The position numbers and the translations under genes are program-made. The notes below the pieces were generated by a model. The model was not told the DNA's origin. It saw only the letters and a program-made list of their open reading frames with translations, and did not search any database. Source: Progne subis subis (taxonomy: Eukaryota; Chordata; Aves; Passeriformes; Hirundinidae). Taken from it: a stretch of 64,000 bases of DNA. Below are positions 25,422-37,758 of the stretch, piece after piece. Numbering within the stretch: position 1 is the first letter of the stretch; each line of letters opens with the position of its first letter. The stretch covers positions 2,325,001 through 2,389,000 of the forward strand of contig JAKJHU010000067.1 of the NCBI GenBank assembly GCA_022316685.1, written 5' to 3'.

Positions 25422-27699
25422 GAGGTAAGACAAGGATTGCAGGGGGCATGGTTCTTTTTCAACATGGAAAGAGGTTAATCAGCTAAGCAAGTATTCTGCC
25501 AGGTTAATGATTTCTCTTACAGTAATTGCTGGTAACCAAGTAACAGGCTATGTTTAATACTACCGCCATGTTATATAAGATGTCTTTTCCTGCTTTGGAG
25601 GAGGGGTTGTTTGGGATTTTTTTCTGCTTTTTTGTTTGAAGGAATGTTTTGGAGATTAAGAAATGCGTGGCCTTCTTTAATATACTTCCTACTTAATACC
25701 ATGGAAAATGTTCAAATTTAAGAAAGTCGGTTGAAATGGAAACATATACAATAAAGCAAAGGAAGCTGAAGATCAAATAGAAATGTCACAACATGTAAAT
25801 CAGGAAGCAATTTCTCTTGGGGCATTAACTGAAGTAGAGTTCATGTGCACAAATGTTTTCAGATTTACACCCATAATACAGGCAATTAGATTGCTACTTA
25901 TGATGATATTATGAATATAGATATGAATTGAATAAACAAATCCAGGCCTTTCCAAAGTACATGCTTCTCAGTCAGATATAAAATACTTTACCTCTGACTC
26001 CCACTTGTCAGATAAGGGAAGTAAAATTACAAGTAAAATTACTGTCCTTAAAATGAGTAAAAAATGCATAGTCTTAATTTCTTTTGTTTGTATATTTTTG
26101 TTTGTTTTACAGTGTTAACTAAAAGCAGAAACTTATTTTTAAGTGTTAATGTGGGGTTTCTACCTGAAGGTGAACTATTCCTACTTACCTGTGTATTGTA
26201 TTCCACAAACTTGCTTTTAGAAGAATTCTACTATGTCTGGGTTTGGATCCTTGCATTGCACTTAGTGGATGGCAGTGACTGCAGTGTACTCCAAGATCCT
26301 GGTCCCCTCTCTGTCCATAAGAAATACAAGTTGGAGCACGGCATGCATATGGCAATCTCCAACACATTTACTTGTTTCCCTTCCATGCAAATCAGGGAAG
26401 GGAAAGGGCCTGCTGAACCCAAGCTTCGTTCTAACAGGGAACCTAAAAATGGCTGAGACTTTGTGCCTGCACTCTGTAAGTCCACAGCTATTGCAGTTTT
26501 GATAAAGAAAGACACCTTGTTAGGTAGGCACACAGGTAGGCAGGGATGAAGGTGAGCATCTTATCTAAAAATGATCATGTCATTTACCCAGCACTTGGCA
26601 TGCACAATTCTCACCTTCAATTGAAATTAATTTAGTTCATGTTCATTGTTCTCAAAGTTATATTTTAAATATTGGGAACTGTACAAGTAAGCAATTAAAA
26701 ATAGTGTTTTATAATGTCAACAAATAAGTAATTTTTAGAAATATGAAAGAAATATCCATAAAATACATTTTAGAAAAAAAAAAATAGTAAATTTTGGTTT
26801 TATTCCAAAATATCTTCTAAGAGCACTGGATTATAGCATTTTTCCTTGATCTCAAGATAGGAAGAACTGACAAATAGCTGCCTCATTTTTCCATTTCTTG
26901 ACAAGATAATGTTGAAGCCTCAGGAAGTAAACAAATCAAAGAGAGAGAGAGAAACAGAAATGTTAGAGCTGAGAGAGCTAAGATGATGAAGGCACCTTAT
27001 ATCTTAGAAAAAATTAACCATGGCACACTTTCAAAATATTAAAAAAGAAAACAATAACTTCAATTATGCACAAATTCTTATAAAACTATTTAAGAATCTT
27101 GAGAAAATGATAAATCAATACTTTATTATGCTGTTTAAGTGAAGAAAGGTGCAGATTTCAAATAATCAGAAAAATTGTGTTGAATTAATAGTAAATAACA
27201 AAAACAACAACAACAATAATAATGTAGTTATTGAAATTATGCCAATTTTTAACAACATTGCAGCTATCTCATACTCTAAAACCTGTGTTTACTATAACAG
27301 AGAAATAAGACAGGGAAATCGTCATAAGAGGAAAAAGCCCAACAAAACCAAAAAGAAACCAAGCAAAATCACACTAAACCTCCAAAAAGCTTGTAGACAG
27401 AGGAGTTCCAGTATAAATGTAGCCGCTGTGATACAGAGTTGTTTTTAAAGTCTGCTGCAAAATTCTTTAGCTAAACTTTCTGATATCTTCAAGGTGGTGT
27501 ATCTGGATGGAAAAGGACCAAATGACTTGGAGCAGCTAAAGCCTTAGAAAAACATTAGTATGTTGTTCCTTAGGACAGTGGCTTTATCTTAATGGTATAA
27601 TCTTGTCACTGCAACTTGTATAAATCTATATGTTTTCCAGAAACATTAGCTTCAGTCAATGTTGCCAACACTTATAATTTTTCCTGGTTTTGTACAGCA

Positions 27700-28330
27700 T
27701 AAGAGAACTTATCTCTTTTTCATTTACTTCATGGCCTCAGAAACAACAGAAGGTTCAGTGTAATAGCCTTACAGATTACAGTTTGTCTTGCAGCATAATG
27801 TTAATTTAGAAAATTACATTGGCTGTAATTCTTATTATTGTTGCATTTATTCATTGAAATGTGAGTCAGAGAAGAGACAACCTGTAGCAGGCACTTGCAT
27901 GTTCTAAAAATCTGCAGAATTCAGAATTTAAAGGATAAACCTCCTTAAGACTGTGCAACAAACTAGAAGGTTAACCTGTCAGAAAATACCTTGTTAGTGA
28001 CGGCAAATTGTTATCCCAATTCCATTTTTTTCTACGTAAACTGTTATATCTGCTCATATTACTTAAATACATTGTCCAAAACCTTTGAGAAGAAAAATGA
28101 AATATCTTCCAAATACTTTTTTCCAAAATACATAACTTTAAATGTTTACAGTTGATTTCCTCCCCTCACATATTATAGTTGATTGTAGTCTCACTGTCAT
28201 GATTGTGATATCAGTTGACAGTCATTAATTAGGCAACTTTGAATTGAGTGGCCTATGAACATAACTGCAGGAATAACTTCTGGAAGGGCTAAAGGTGTAA
28301 ACGGCATTTCTTTTTATAATTGAAATTGGA
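27700..28330. other. Candidate conserved noncoding block
   Basis: Repeat-free sequence with words such as tgtgagtcagag, gtcattaattaggcaac and acttgcatgttc, and no long open frame. It has the texture of an enhancer-like conserved element, but that is a judgement by eye only. Confidence 0.2.
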
Positions 28331-28839
28331 CTCAACTGACAGATTAAATTTTTTCTAAACTTTATCTTTTTGCAATGTTTTATTACTGGTAATGATATAT
28401 ATAAAAAAACCCTAACAGTCAGGGAAGTTCCTTAAAGAGAATACCTTACTATATTTTCTGTGTAAAGACAAATTTTCTGATGGGTACCCAAAAGCTAAAA
28501 GCCAAAAACCAAAATTTCCAGCATCCAGGGATAACCAGTATGAATGATCATGTCTGGGAAAAAAAAAAAAAAAAAAAAATCACATGTATAAATGAAAAGA
28601 AAATCATTCCTGCTTTCCAATTCCCACCTATGAATAGAAAAGCATTAGGAAAAAAAAAATGCTGAAACACAAATGAATAAGAAGGAGAACTCCATAAAAC
28701 TTAGGAGTTCAAAGTTACAGAAATTAAAAACCAAGCAAAATGGATTGCATGATTTTTGATACCAAGATTCTTATTGCTAGGCTTCCTAGACAGAATTTCA
28801 CAAATGTATTGCATTACAGAAAATGAAAACATTTAACCA

Positions 28840-29100
28840 TCTTCGAGTGCTTCAGTGTAACTTTGTGGAATGATTCCTGTATGATTGATACCCTTTCAGC
28901 AGAGCCATTAAAGTGTGCTTCAGGGACTACACAGAATACAGCACATTCTTTAATCCAGTGGTTTGGGGAGTTTGTAAGGCTTAAAGCCCATTATCACCAG
29001 CTTCTCCAGGTTATAAATTCCTGAGCAGCAATAAATGACAAAATTTTCCAGAAGCTATACTTCTGAATTAGTAGTCAACAAATATAAGCTATCCTCTCAC
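28840..29100. other. Candidate conserved noncoding block
   Basis: Balanced, repeat-free sequence without a useful open frame. It differs in texture from the A-rich DNA on either side. Comparative alignment is needed to say more. Confidence 0.18.
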
Positions 29101-29596
29101 CTTTCATTTTATTAAACCACTGTCTTTACAGGGGGGCAAAGAGAATGGATTTGCACTTATAAAGGATGGTTTAATCATATGAGTATTTAGTGTAAACATA
29201 AAGCTTATGAGCAAATAGAACTTGCTTTCTGATTCCATTAACAGAATATGTTGAGATGTAACCATATTTTCTTTCAGTAAATAGAAGGGCCATCGTGTGA
29301 ACTTTAACTACCACTTGCAAATAGTGTGTTTTGTTAAGTATAAATTACCACACAATGAACAACAACAAAAAAATTGTGACATGCATCTTTAGCATTTACA
29401 AGTGGAAAATCTTAGGTGAGGAGTGAGTCAGGTAGTATAAATACAGTGATTATCAACTTCTAACTAGTAAGAGCGGAATTTTAAATATTTTAGATGGCAT
29501 TTTGATGCCCAGAACCTGGGGTGGGGAATTTGTATTTCCAATATACATTGGATTTTCATCTTGGATATGCACATATAAATGTTAAATTCCTAGTTA

Positions 29597-29601
29597 GGTG
29601 T
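29597..29601. repeat. Target-site duplication, left copy (ggtgt)
   Basis: Identical to 31103-31107 on the other side of the 1.5-kb element. Confidence 0.6.
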
Positions 29602-31102
29602 TGTCATGGGTTGGCACAGTTTAGTTTTTAGTTAGGGAGGAATGTAGAGTATTGCCCTGTCAAGACTTCAAGAATTGTTTTAGAAAGGACAAGGACTTAA
29701 CAGAAGCCAGTTTGGGATATTAGCATCTGCTTTGACCACTAAGAACGTTGAATGCAACTTCGGGAAGTACCCATATAAACCCTGATTTTGTTCAGGTCAG
29801 TCTTTTTCTTCCTGATCTGCTGAACAGGTGACATCGAGTCAGGCTTTCTGCTTCCCCCCTCCCCCTCCTTTCTGGGGGGTGGGGAGCTGGCCCCGAGCCT
29901 GGCCGGGCTCCATCGGCTCCCGGCAGGGGAGGAGAGGTTGCAACTTAACAGCAACTACTTTGAAAAATTACTCCAGACACCCGGAGCCCTCGAGCAGGGA
30001 GGGATCTCCGCCAGGCCCCTGAAAACAGCTCTGGGCCCGGTTGGGCCAAGGCCACCCCGATTGTCACCGAGGGGTGGGCAGAGCTCTCCCCCCTCCCCTC
30101 CTCGGTGATTTCCAAACAGAGAGGAAAAGAGTGGAAGGAAGGAACCCGGTGGAGAGACTGCTGTCCTACAGAGATCACATGGCCACTGGCAGGCCTGGGC
30201 AGATTTATCCCTTTCCTGGCAACATGAAGCTTCCATGGCCTAACCCTTCCCTGAGAGAGAGAAGAAAGAGACGGAGTGGACATAGAAAAGACACTGCATG
30301 AAGTCAGTGGAGCAAGAGTGAAAGAACTGATTAGGATTATTGAAAGGAGGGATTGAGGATGTGGACTTTTTTTTTTAACCAAACTTTTTTAGTGTAAACT
30401 ATAGAAAAATAGACTGTTTCTTATACCATCTCAATGTTGTTTGGGGGAATGCTAGTTCTGGTCAAACTTGGGGACTGATATGATTGAGATTTAAGTGTGA
30501 ATCTTAAAGCCCCTTGCTCCTGGGGTAAAAGGAAGTCTCTATTTATTTTGAGATAGAGACAATTTTAGAGCTAGAAGAAGAGAATCTTTGTTTTATACTA
30601 GAGGAAGCATTCTTCAACTGGACCCCAGATACACTGAGAGGCCCATGAGTAGCCAAGGGAAAAGCTGCTGATGGGTAGGTCTGCACTAACTTCAAAAAAC
30701 TCCAGGCAGTTGCAGATTTGTGACAGTGGGAGCCACTAGAGTGGTTTTGTCTTTTGGGAAATGTCTCCATAAGGCTCTAAAGAGACTCTTCTCCCAAAGT
30801 GATGTAAGACGTTTAAATGGTGAAGCTGACTGAAAATGACAGGTTGTGTCTCGCTATGTTGTTTGTAAGAAAGTTAACAGTTTGCTAAGGGAAAAGTGTT
30901 TTGAAGTTTCATTTTGTTTTGTTTTGTTTTGTTTTTTTCAACTTTTCCATTCTTTTTAGTGTGTATTAATAAAACTATTTGTTTATTTTTAAGCTTGAGC
31001 CTACTTTGCCTCTCCTGATCTTCTCCCACCGAAAGAGAATAAACACTAAGACCACTACATTAAATTTAGCAAACAGAATTTGGCAAACTTAAAACAACTA
31101 CA
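29602..31102 (+). mobile_element. Solo LTR candidate, 1.5 kb, with 5-bp target-site duplication
   Basis: The element starts TGTCATGGGTTGGCACAG and ends in CAACTACA, giving TG...CA ends. It is flanked on both sides by ggtgt (29597-29601 and 31103-31107). A TATA box (tataaa, 29774-29779) lies near the left end. Polyadenylation hexamers aataaa lie near the right end (30967-30972 and 31038-31043), so it reads on the plus strand. A segment resembling avian ERVL LTR ends ('cttgagcctactttgcctctcctg') follows the first hexamer. The middle is GC-rich (about 29850-30260). No gag or pol sits next to it. The frames at 29945-30382 and 30041-30301 lie inside and look non-coding. At 1501 bp it is long for an avian LTR, and part could be a nested insertion. 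Confidence 0.7.
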
Positions 31103-31107
31103 GGTGT
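31103..31107. repeat. Target-site duplication, right copy (ggtgt)
   Basis: Identical to 29597-29601. Confidence 0.6.
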
Positions 31108-31579
31108 ACAGAAACTTTTCACCTAAACATTTACTTTTATATTGCCATGCTCATTTTTGACATTAAGCAACCTCGTTTACTGCTATATTCAAACTCTAAC
31201 AAGTAACATAGTTATTGGGTATCCACAAGTTGTTCATGTCTTCGTTAGATGAGTCCTCTGTAGAAACAGAGGCAAAATTTCCTAATTTTCAGGGAATTGC
31301 ACTACAATCATACCTACACCGCACTCTACTGTCAGAATAGAAGTGATGTTCTATACAGCCACTATTCATATGCCAGACAACACAGCCACAAATTTTACTT
31401 ACAGAAACACCTGTATAATTGTAAGAGGGGAATTCTTATGTTGAGAAAAGAGCAGGAAGGGATAAAAACCACTGGGAACAGTTCTCAGGATATTGCAGGA
31501 AGAAAGAGGTATGTGTATGCATTTTTTTTTCTTCAACTGCTTCAGTGATTCCACTAGCTCACATAGATCAAAGAGAATT

Positions 31580-31590
31580 GGAAAAAGAAA

Positions 31591-31650
<60 letters not shown>
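31580..31650. repeat. (GAAAAA)n then poly(A)
   Basis: Five GAAAAA units pass into an uninterrupted run of about 39 A. K- and F-rich frames across it are artefacts. Confidence 0.93.
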
Positions 31651-31651
<1 letters not shown>

Positions 31652-32521
31652 CCCATAAAACACAAGGAAATGCAGCAGAAAGCACTGTATCCCAAGTTAA
31701 TTAAGTTAGACAACAGTGCCAAACACCTTTGAGATGTGTACATCAACAAAATAGAAGAAGATCCAAGCCAGTTTTGGCACATTTCTGGGTTAACACATGA
31801 CTTTGTCAGATGACAAAATGAATTCTTTTCTTTCCTCTACCTTTACAATGTAATTTACCACACACTCCCAGGCGTTACCTAGAAGTATTTTACTCTTCCT
31901 TTCTCATTTGACAGGTTACAAAGGAAAAGGACTGTGAGCTCTTTCAAGGCTGAGTGAAGCTAGCAGCCATCCTTCTGCTTTCACTGCTGCCCCTAAAGCT
32001 CACTGAACTCCAGTCCTACCTTTGCTCCAGTCCATGGCTTGTGATACATGAAGATATCCAAATGATGCTGTCCTGTGGTACTGACACCATCCTCAAAATT
32101 GTACAGGGTCATACCTGCTCAAAGAGTAGGCTGTTAGGATGGTAAAATACATCATCTTTATCTTACACCTGTATAACTAATTTCAAATACAAAGGAGCAC
32201 TTGTTTTGTAAAAGCTAAGGGAATTGGGAATGACTGCCATGCATACACTGCAGAGAGATCAATCCCATCCAGAAGTTCAGTTCTGGAGAGACACTAAAAG
32301 AGAATTTGACCAAGAGACAGCTGACCTATCAGAGAAATCATCAGCCACCTACAAAAAGGCTGAAGGTGAAGCAAGTGTTAAGGTTCATATGGCATATGAG
32401 GTATTCTAATGCAAAATAACAGCTTTCTGGAAAAGAAGGGCAGTCTCAGCTCCCAGATCTCTGGCAAAGCTGTTGCAAATGCTTCATAGATAAAAGCATC
32501 AGTGTAAGAAAATGTCATCAA

Positions 32522-32704
32522 CTACTTTCTTATCCATTTATCTTCATACTTCCGAAAGAAAACCAGGACGATAAAGGTCACTGTTACAGGAAGTAATACT
32601 GCTGTTGCATCAATTTCTCCAGTTAAATTATTCTTCTGTGAAGCGTGAAATCCCTTATTGCTTTTCCGTGTACTTTTTCTAACCCCCATGAGACAATGAG
32701 CCAA
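32522..32704 (-). other. Open frame with a membrane-helix-like stretch, possible terminal exon
   Basis: A 60-codon minus-strand frame. It ends with a hydrophobic run of about 16 residues (ATAVLLPVTVTFIVLVFF, residues 33-50) followed by a basic tail FRKYEDKWIRK and a stop. This is the layout of a single-pass membrane protein C-terminus. A TTAG that could serve as splice acceptor lies upstream at about plus-strand 32682-32685, but its pyrimidine tract is poor. I recognise no family. A chance frame is at least as likely. Confidence 0.18.
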
Positions 32705-32746
32705 CTAAAACATGTTCTTAAAAACTATGTTCCAGGCACTACAGAA

Positions 32747-32852
32747 CTTCCTTCCTTCCTTCCTTCCTTCCTCCCTCCCTCCCTTCCTTCCTTCCTTCTT
32801 TCCTTCCTTCCTTCTTCCTTCCCTCCTTCCCTCCTTCCCTCCTTCCTTCCCT
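32747..32852. repeat. (TTCC)n microsatellite
   Basis: Tetranucleotide TTCC/CTTC/CTCC array of about 105 bases, pure pyrimidine on the plus strand. The serine/proline/leucine-rich frames at 32645-33034 and 32712-32912 cross it and are artefacts. Confidence 0.94.
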
Positions 32853-33289
32853 TTTCTGTCTGGTTTATTTTGTCTGGAGTTATTAAATGTTCTAGGTTTG
32901 TTTTGGTTTTAATTCTACAGCGTGCAAGTACCTGGGGCTACCAGCTCTCAGGACCAAGCTTCCAATATTATGCAATGTTCAGCTGGGCTCATGTAAAGAT
33001 TTCTTCCAGTTATGCTGGCAGTTTCATGGCATAACAGCCCTCAGGACACAAGCCTGCAGCAGAAGTTGCTGCATGAACTCCTGGGTGAATAGACATGACA
33101 TTTGAAATCCTTCCATCTAGAACATGTCTGGGCTGACTGAAAGTTCCCTAGCACAAATCCCACAGCTGCTTTGAAACAATGGTTATCACAGTGAAGACGG
33201 CAGCAGCTGGGAGCAGCTGAAAGAGCTGCTGCATTTGAGGAATCTCGGGAGTGATACAGTCTTACACATGGCTACTGTGTAATAAGCCC

Positions 33290-33884
33290 TGTGAAGGTGT
33301 ATCAAGTCTTAGGGTTGACTTGCATCCTATTAAGCCAGAGTGGCTTAATAATAGCGAGACAACTTCTCTGGACATGCTTTGTGAAGGAAAAGGGTTTAAT
33401 AATTACAGTATCAAACAAAAGAAATATAAGTCAATCACAGCATAGAGAAATCTCTTGCACTGGCTAAGGCAGTCCAAAAAAGCAATTGAGCAGTTCTGTG
33501 CAGTCTTTTAAGAACGTGGAAGGAAAGATGGGAGGCAAGCTAGATCTAGGTGGGCTTTTTGGCACCTTGCTCAATGAAATTTGTGACAAGTTTTGAGGTA
33601 CATTTCCAAAGCCCAACCAGTGCTTCTGTGCTGTCACTGGCCAATGCCAATGAAAAGGGCACAGAACTTTCTAGTTTCCTATATATTCTTTATATAAGGC
33701 TTCCTTATATATTCTAAGGTAAACCAAAACTCTTTTCCTTATATAGAATCACTTGCTTGGGTGTGGAAATGCATTCCTACACAGGAGAGCCTGGCAAAAA
33801 CACCAGGTGCTTCACCAGGCCACTCTGGCTCACTGGCAAAATGATCAGGCCAATAGGAGCCAGAACACTCAATTCACTGTAACA
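33290..33884 (-). mobile_element. Probable solo LTR (minus orientation)
   Basis: Read on the minus strand the region begins TGTTACAGTGAATTGAG. It has a TATATAAGG promoter box (plus-strand about 33739-33744) and, some 350 bases further on, an ATTAAA polyadenylation hexamer (plus-strand 33395-33400). A U5-like segment containing GTTGTCTCGCTATT follows the hexamer. The order promoter, hexamer, short U5 is that of an LTR. I did not find a convincing target-site duplication, so the 5' end on the plus strand (TGTGAAGG) is a best guess. No retroviral genes adjoin it. Confidence 0.55.
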
Positions 33885-35981
33885 ACTAATTTTTTAATTG
33901 ATTTTTTTTTTTTAATCTCTACATTTTAATATATTAAGTGTAAAAATATTTTTTTCCTTTATTTTTTTCCCCTTGACCTATCTTTATTGGTTTATTTTTG
34001 CAAGAACTGTCCTGTCTGCTGGGATATGATATGTGGAATTTAATTCACTGACAATGTTGAAAATTCACTGAGAAAGCAAGCTAATATTTTGGTTCATAAG
34101 GGGAGAGGCATCAGGAGCGTCTGCTGGGCCTCTGTTTGTGTCCCACTAGATTCCAGTAGCTGTCCTATCAGTCAACACTTCCCGGTTATGAAACGTAGTA
34201 TTTTTAGGTGGAAGAAATGTCATTGCATTTTGAGAATGTGAAAATATCTTTTATTCTGAGGGGCCACCATGTTAAAATGGGGTTGATAGTCCCTTTAGGA
34301 AGGTCAGAAAGATTAGGTATGTCCTTATGTAGAAAGATAAAAAAAGAAACTTATGTTCATTGTTCATGTTGGCAGAGTTACAAATAGCTTTCCCATATCA
34401 TCTTTCAGACTAGCACCTGATACTAGGTTGAAATTATATTGGAATGAGGTTGCTTAGATGTGTTGGGAGATGAGCCTGGAAAAAATAAATCAGGAGAGGT
34501 CTATAAGTATTTGCTAATGGGAGGTGACTGATGAGTCTTTGTTGCTGTCTGCATGCTTGATTATTACCTTTACATGTCTGAGACAAGTTTCTTTCTAGGT
34601 CTGAGTAGAAATGGTATCTGTCTCATGAATGTAAATGTCTTGCAGGTATTAGAAAAGTAGTGGGAGATGTTGTAGTAATGTATCATTAATAGCATTCCAA
34701 CATCTTCAACAACCACTGATGGATAATCTTTGTCAGGCAGACATATTCATGATGCATTAAAGACTCACTTTTCCATGTTGGTCTATAATGCAATCATATA
34801 AAAAGAATAATAATTTAAAAAAATAAAAATAAAAAAATAAAGCATTGCCACTCTGAAGCTCTACCAGTTTTGCTCTGTTTTATAAGCTCTGCATTCTCAG
34901 GTGCATACCTTGTTATAAGAACAATCGTGACCAGCTGCCAAATCAAGGGTTGTTTAAAGTAACACATAAGAGATAATGCTGGAATAAGCCTTTTTCTTGG
35001 AAAGAAAAGGAGAGATGTTTTCTTTTTGTTTGTTCATTTCCCTTTTCAATGAAGATTTTCACCTTTTCACTTCCCATTATTTAAAAATATTTCCCAAAAC
35101 CTTGTGATTGGTTAGAGTATCTGTTTTACAATAGATTTTTTTTGTTTGTTTGTTTTAATTGTGGGGTTTGGTTTTTCTTTTTACTTTATTCCTTTTCTCA
35201 TCTTTTCCATATGCATATCTGCCTGTCTCCCATCTTTCCTTCCACATTCTGTAATGTAGACATGTGGTCTAATAACTTTTCTAAATGTAGCCATCTGATG
35301 TAAAGAAAACTAGTTCTATCACTGTAACTCTTTCCAAAATTTAGAAGCTATTAAAAAAAAAAAAGAAAAATAAAGAAAATTAAACCATGAGTAAAAGAAA
35401 TAGCAAAATTAATAAATTATATGGAGGAACTAAACATGGATATTACACATGTTGTATCATTAAAGCAGAAATAAAAAATGTGAGAATATTAAGAAAAAAT
35501 AGGTAAACAAGCCATGGTATGTTGTAATTGTAGTAATCTCTCATGTCTGTGAAAATATTAACAACCAAAATTGTATCAGAAATTATGTAATATATTGGGC
35601 AGAAGGGAAGTTCTACACTCATTTTCTTTATCTGTTTAACCACTGCTAAGGACAAAGAAAAAAAGATTGAAATTCATGATACTTTTTGGTTTTCAAAAGG
35701 AATAGAAAACATAGAATATATGATGCACTCTCATCACCTCATACAACTCTGCAACAGCTGTCTGAAGAAAAATAATAGAATTGAACTTTGTTAGTAGCAG
35801 ATTTGAATTGTTACTTGGTGTGACATTGAACCTAATATCAAATTAAAATAGAAGAAGTTAGACAGGATACAACCTGGGGGCAAGTTCTTCTTCTTAATTC
35901 CCAATCATCTGAAATTCTTTCTCAACAATACTCTCAAATAATTCATTCAATACCCACCTGTGTATGAGAGAAAAGAAAAGG

Positions 35982-36030
<49 letters not shown>
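35982..36030. repeat. Poly(A) homopolymer
   Basis: Uninterrupted A run of about 49 bases preceded by AAAAGAAAAGG. Confidence 0.94.
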
Positions 36031-36034
<4 letters not shown>

Positions 36035-36551
36035 GAGAAGCTGGAAAAGAGCATAAAAGGGCATCATCAATGACTTTTAGTGGAACAAGCTTGGCTGGCC
36101 TGTTGCAAAGTGAGTGACAGTACTTCAGCTGGTGGTCATAAAAGTGGTATACCTAGAGAATCAACCATCTGCAAAGGCTTGAAATAGAATTAGTTCATCC
36201 CCTGAATGTTTTTTATCTTTGTAGTTTTTAGCAAGCCTCTGCAGAAGCTAAATTTATGGTTGTAGCTGACCCCAGTGCCAAAGCTCTTCACACCAGAGAT
36301 TTTTTTTCTCTTTTTTTCTTAATCTTGAATGTCTTTTTGGCTCTTCCTCTGTCAGTTATCAGACTGCGGAATGCAATTCCTATGGTCTGTCTCCGGCTTT
36401 CTATTAGTGCTTGAAACCTAAGTCATCAAAGTAAAGCACAAATGAGTTCTGGCTAGAATAGTGAAATAGACAAGCAAAGAAAAGCTTTCTGTCATATCTC
36501 ACTTTCACATTTCATGTTAACCAATTCAGCCCAGTACAACAGGAAACCAGT

Positions 36552-36555
<4 letters not shown>

Positions 36556-36614
<59 letters not shown>

Positions 36615-36630
36615 AAAAAAAAAAGAAAAA
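36556..36630. repeat. Poly(A) homopolymer with single G interruptions
   Basis: A runs of about 46 and 22 bases separated by one G. Confidence 0.94.
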
Positions 36631-36938
36631 GCAAGCTTAAATTGTGTGTCTGCTTGCACTGAAATGTTGCTGAATGTTTCTCATGATTTACAAGATGCAC
36701 AATCTTTCTTCTGCTGTTTGGCAACTGATTTTCAGTCAGTAAGAAATGCATGACCAATAGACATGTGGGAAGCCTTTGACTGATGGATCTCTTGTAAAGA
36801 AAGTTTAGTGATAAGAAAGGCCATCTGATTAGAAATTTCAGATTTTTGGAGTTCTCAAAAGGAAAAAAATCTTGTGATAACTGAGATGCATGTGTTGTCT
36901 TCAGTGATTGGACCAATACAATAGTAAAGCCTGATGGG

Positions 36939-37079
36939 TTGGGGGGGCGGGGGGGGGGGGGGAGCGTTTGTTTGTTTGGTGGTTTTCGGGGGGGGGGGTT
37001 GGTTTGTTTTTTGTTTGTTTGTTTGTTTTGTTGTGGGTTTTTTTTTGTTGTTGTTGGTTTGGTTTGGTTTGGTTTTTTT
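36939..37079. repeat. G/T-only tract with poly(G) and (GGTTT)n
   Basis: Poly(G) blocks of about 10-13 bases (36941-36962, 36989-36999), then GTTT units, T runs and GGTTT units. Several G runs sit close enough together to form a G-quadruplex. Frames across it on both strands are artefacts. Confidence 0.92.
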
Positions 37080-37669
37080 CTGTTAATAGAAAGTGCATTT
37101 TGTCTAATAATAAAGCTACTGTTATTATCCTTAAAAGCTGTGACTAGTTTTTTACTGTGACTAGCTTCTCAAAAGAATGCTCATAAAATAAGCACCTTAC
37201 TGCAAGGAAAGACTAATGACATTTTAAGCATATGTCTCAACATGTTCTCAGTGGTGAAAGTGGGAGAAAACACCACGTGTCCATGCATAAGGTGCAAAAA
37301 GGAACAAAAGTTTCAGTTCTGACCTCACTGAGGCAGAACCAAACCTGAGACTTCACAGCAACATTTCACTGTGGTGTGTTATAGATTAGGTGCGTAACTG
37401 CATAAACTCAAGAAGTGAGTTACTCTCTTCTTGCAACCCCAGAGTAGTCACTATTTTTCTTGTAATTACAGCATGTTAAAAAAGAAAGGGGAAAAAAAAA
37501 AAAAGTTAGAAATTATTAGTCCCTGCCAGTTTGGCCTCAATTTTTTTTCTCAAAACTGTGGAGTGTAGATTACTAGAGATTTTCTAAATAGTCCAGGTTG
37601 ACATGACTTTTCAGAGAAGTTCACTGAAGTCTTCCTTGATGAGGTGTCAGCAGCAGCCAAGGGTGATTT

Positions 37670-37758
37670 TTTTGGGGTGTGAGGGGGTTTTTTTTTGGTT
37701 TTGTTTGTTTGGTTGGTTGGTTTGGTTTGGTTTGGTTGGTTGGTTTGTTTGTTTTTAA
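37670..37758. repeat. G/T-only tract, (GGTTT)n/(GGTT)n
   Basis: G and T only from about 37686 to 37756, in GTTT, GGTT and GGTTT units. Confidence 0.9.

Larger units (their letters stand above)
22965..29595. other. Unique AT-rich DNA with simple repeats, no gene recognised
   Basis: Holds an (AC)n microsatellite, an ATT-type trinucleotide run at 25397-25421 and A runs at 23597-23613 and 28558-28579. Two repeat-free stretches (27700-28330 and 28840-29100) look like conserved noncoding DNA. The 130-codon frame at 26064-26456 overlaps two minus-strand frames and has no known domain. Confidence 0.55.
31110..33250. other. Unique DNA, no firm gene; weak exon-like frame on the minus strand
   Basis: Contains a (GAAAAA)n/poly(A) tract and a (TTCC)n array. 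The segment 31940-32710 is more balanced in composition than its neighbours. It includes a minus-strand frame with a membrane-helix-like stretch (listed separately). Nothing was recognised with certainty. Confidence 0.45.

Noticed and set aside
26064..26456. 130-codon plus-strand open frame
   Set aside because: It overlaps two minus-strand frames of similar size. It has no recognisable domain, and neither its start nor its end shows gene-like context.
29945..30382. 145-codon minus-strand frame
   Set aside because: It lies within the GC-rich middle of the 1.5-kb LTR candidate, overlaps opposite-strand frames and has no known domain.
32645..33034. Serine/proline/leucine-rich 129-codon frame
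   Set aside because: Its centre is translated (TTCC)n.
36554..36916. 120-codon minus-strand frame ending in poly-phenylalanine
   Set aside because: The tail is translated poly(A)/poly(T); the rest has no domain.
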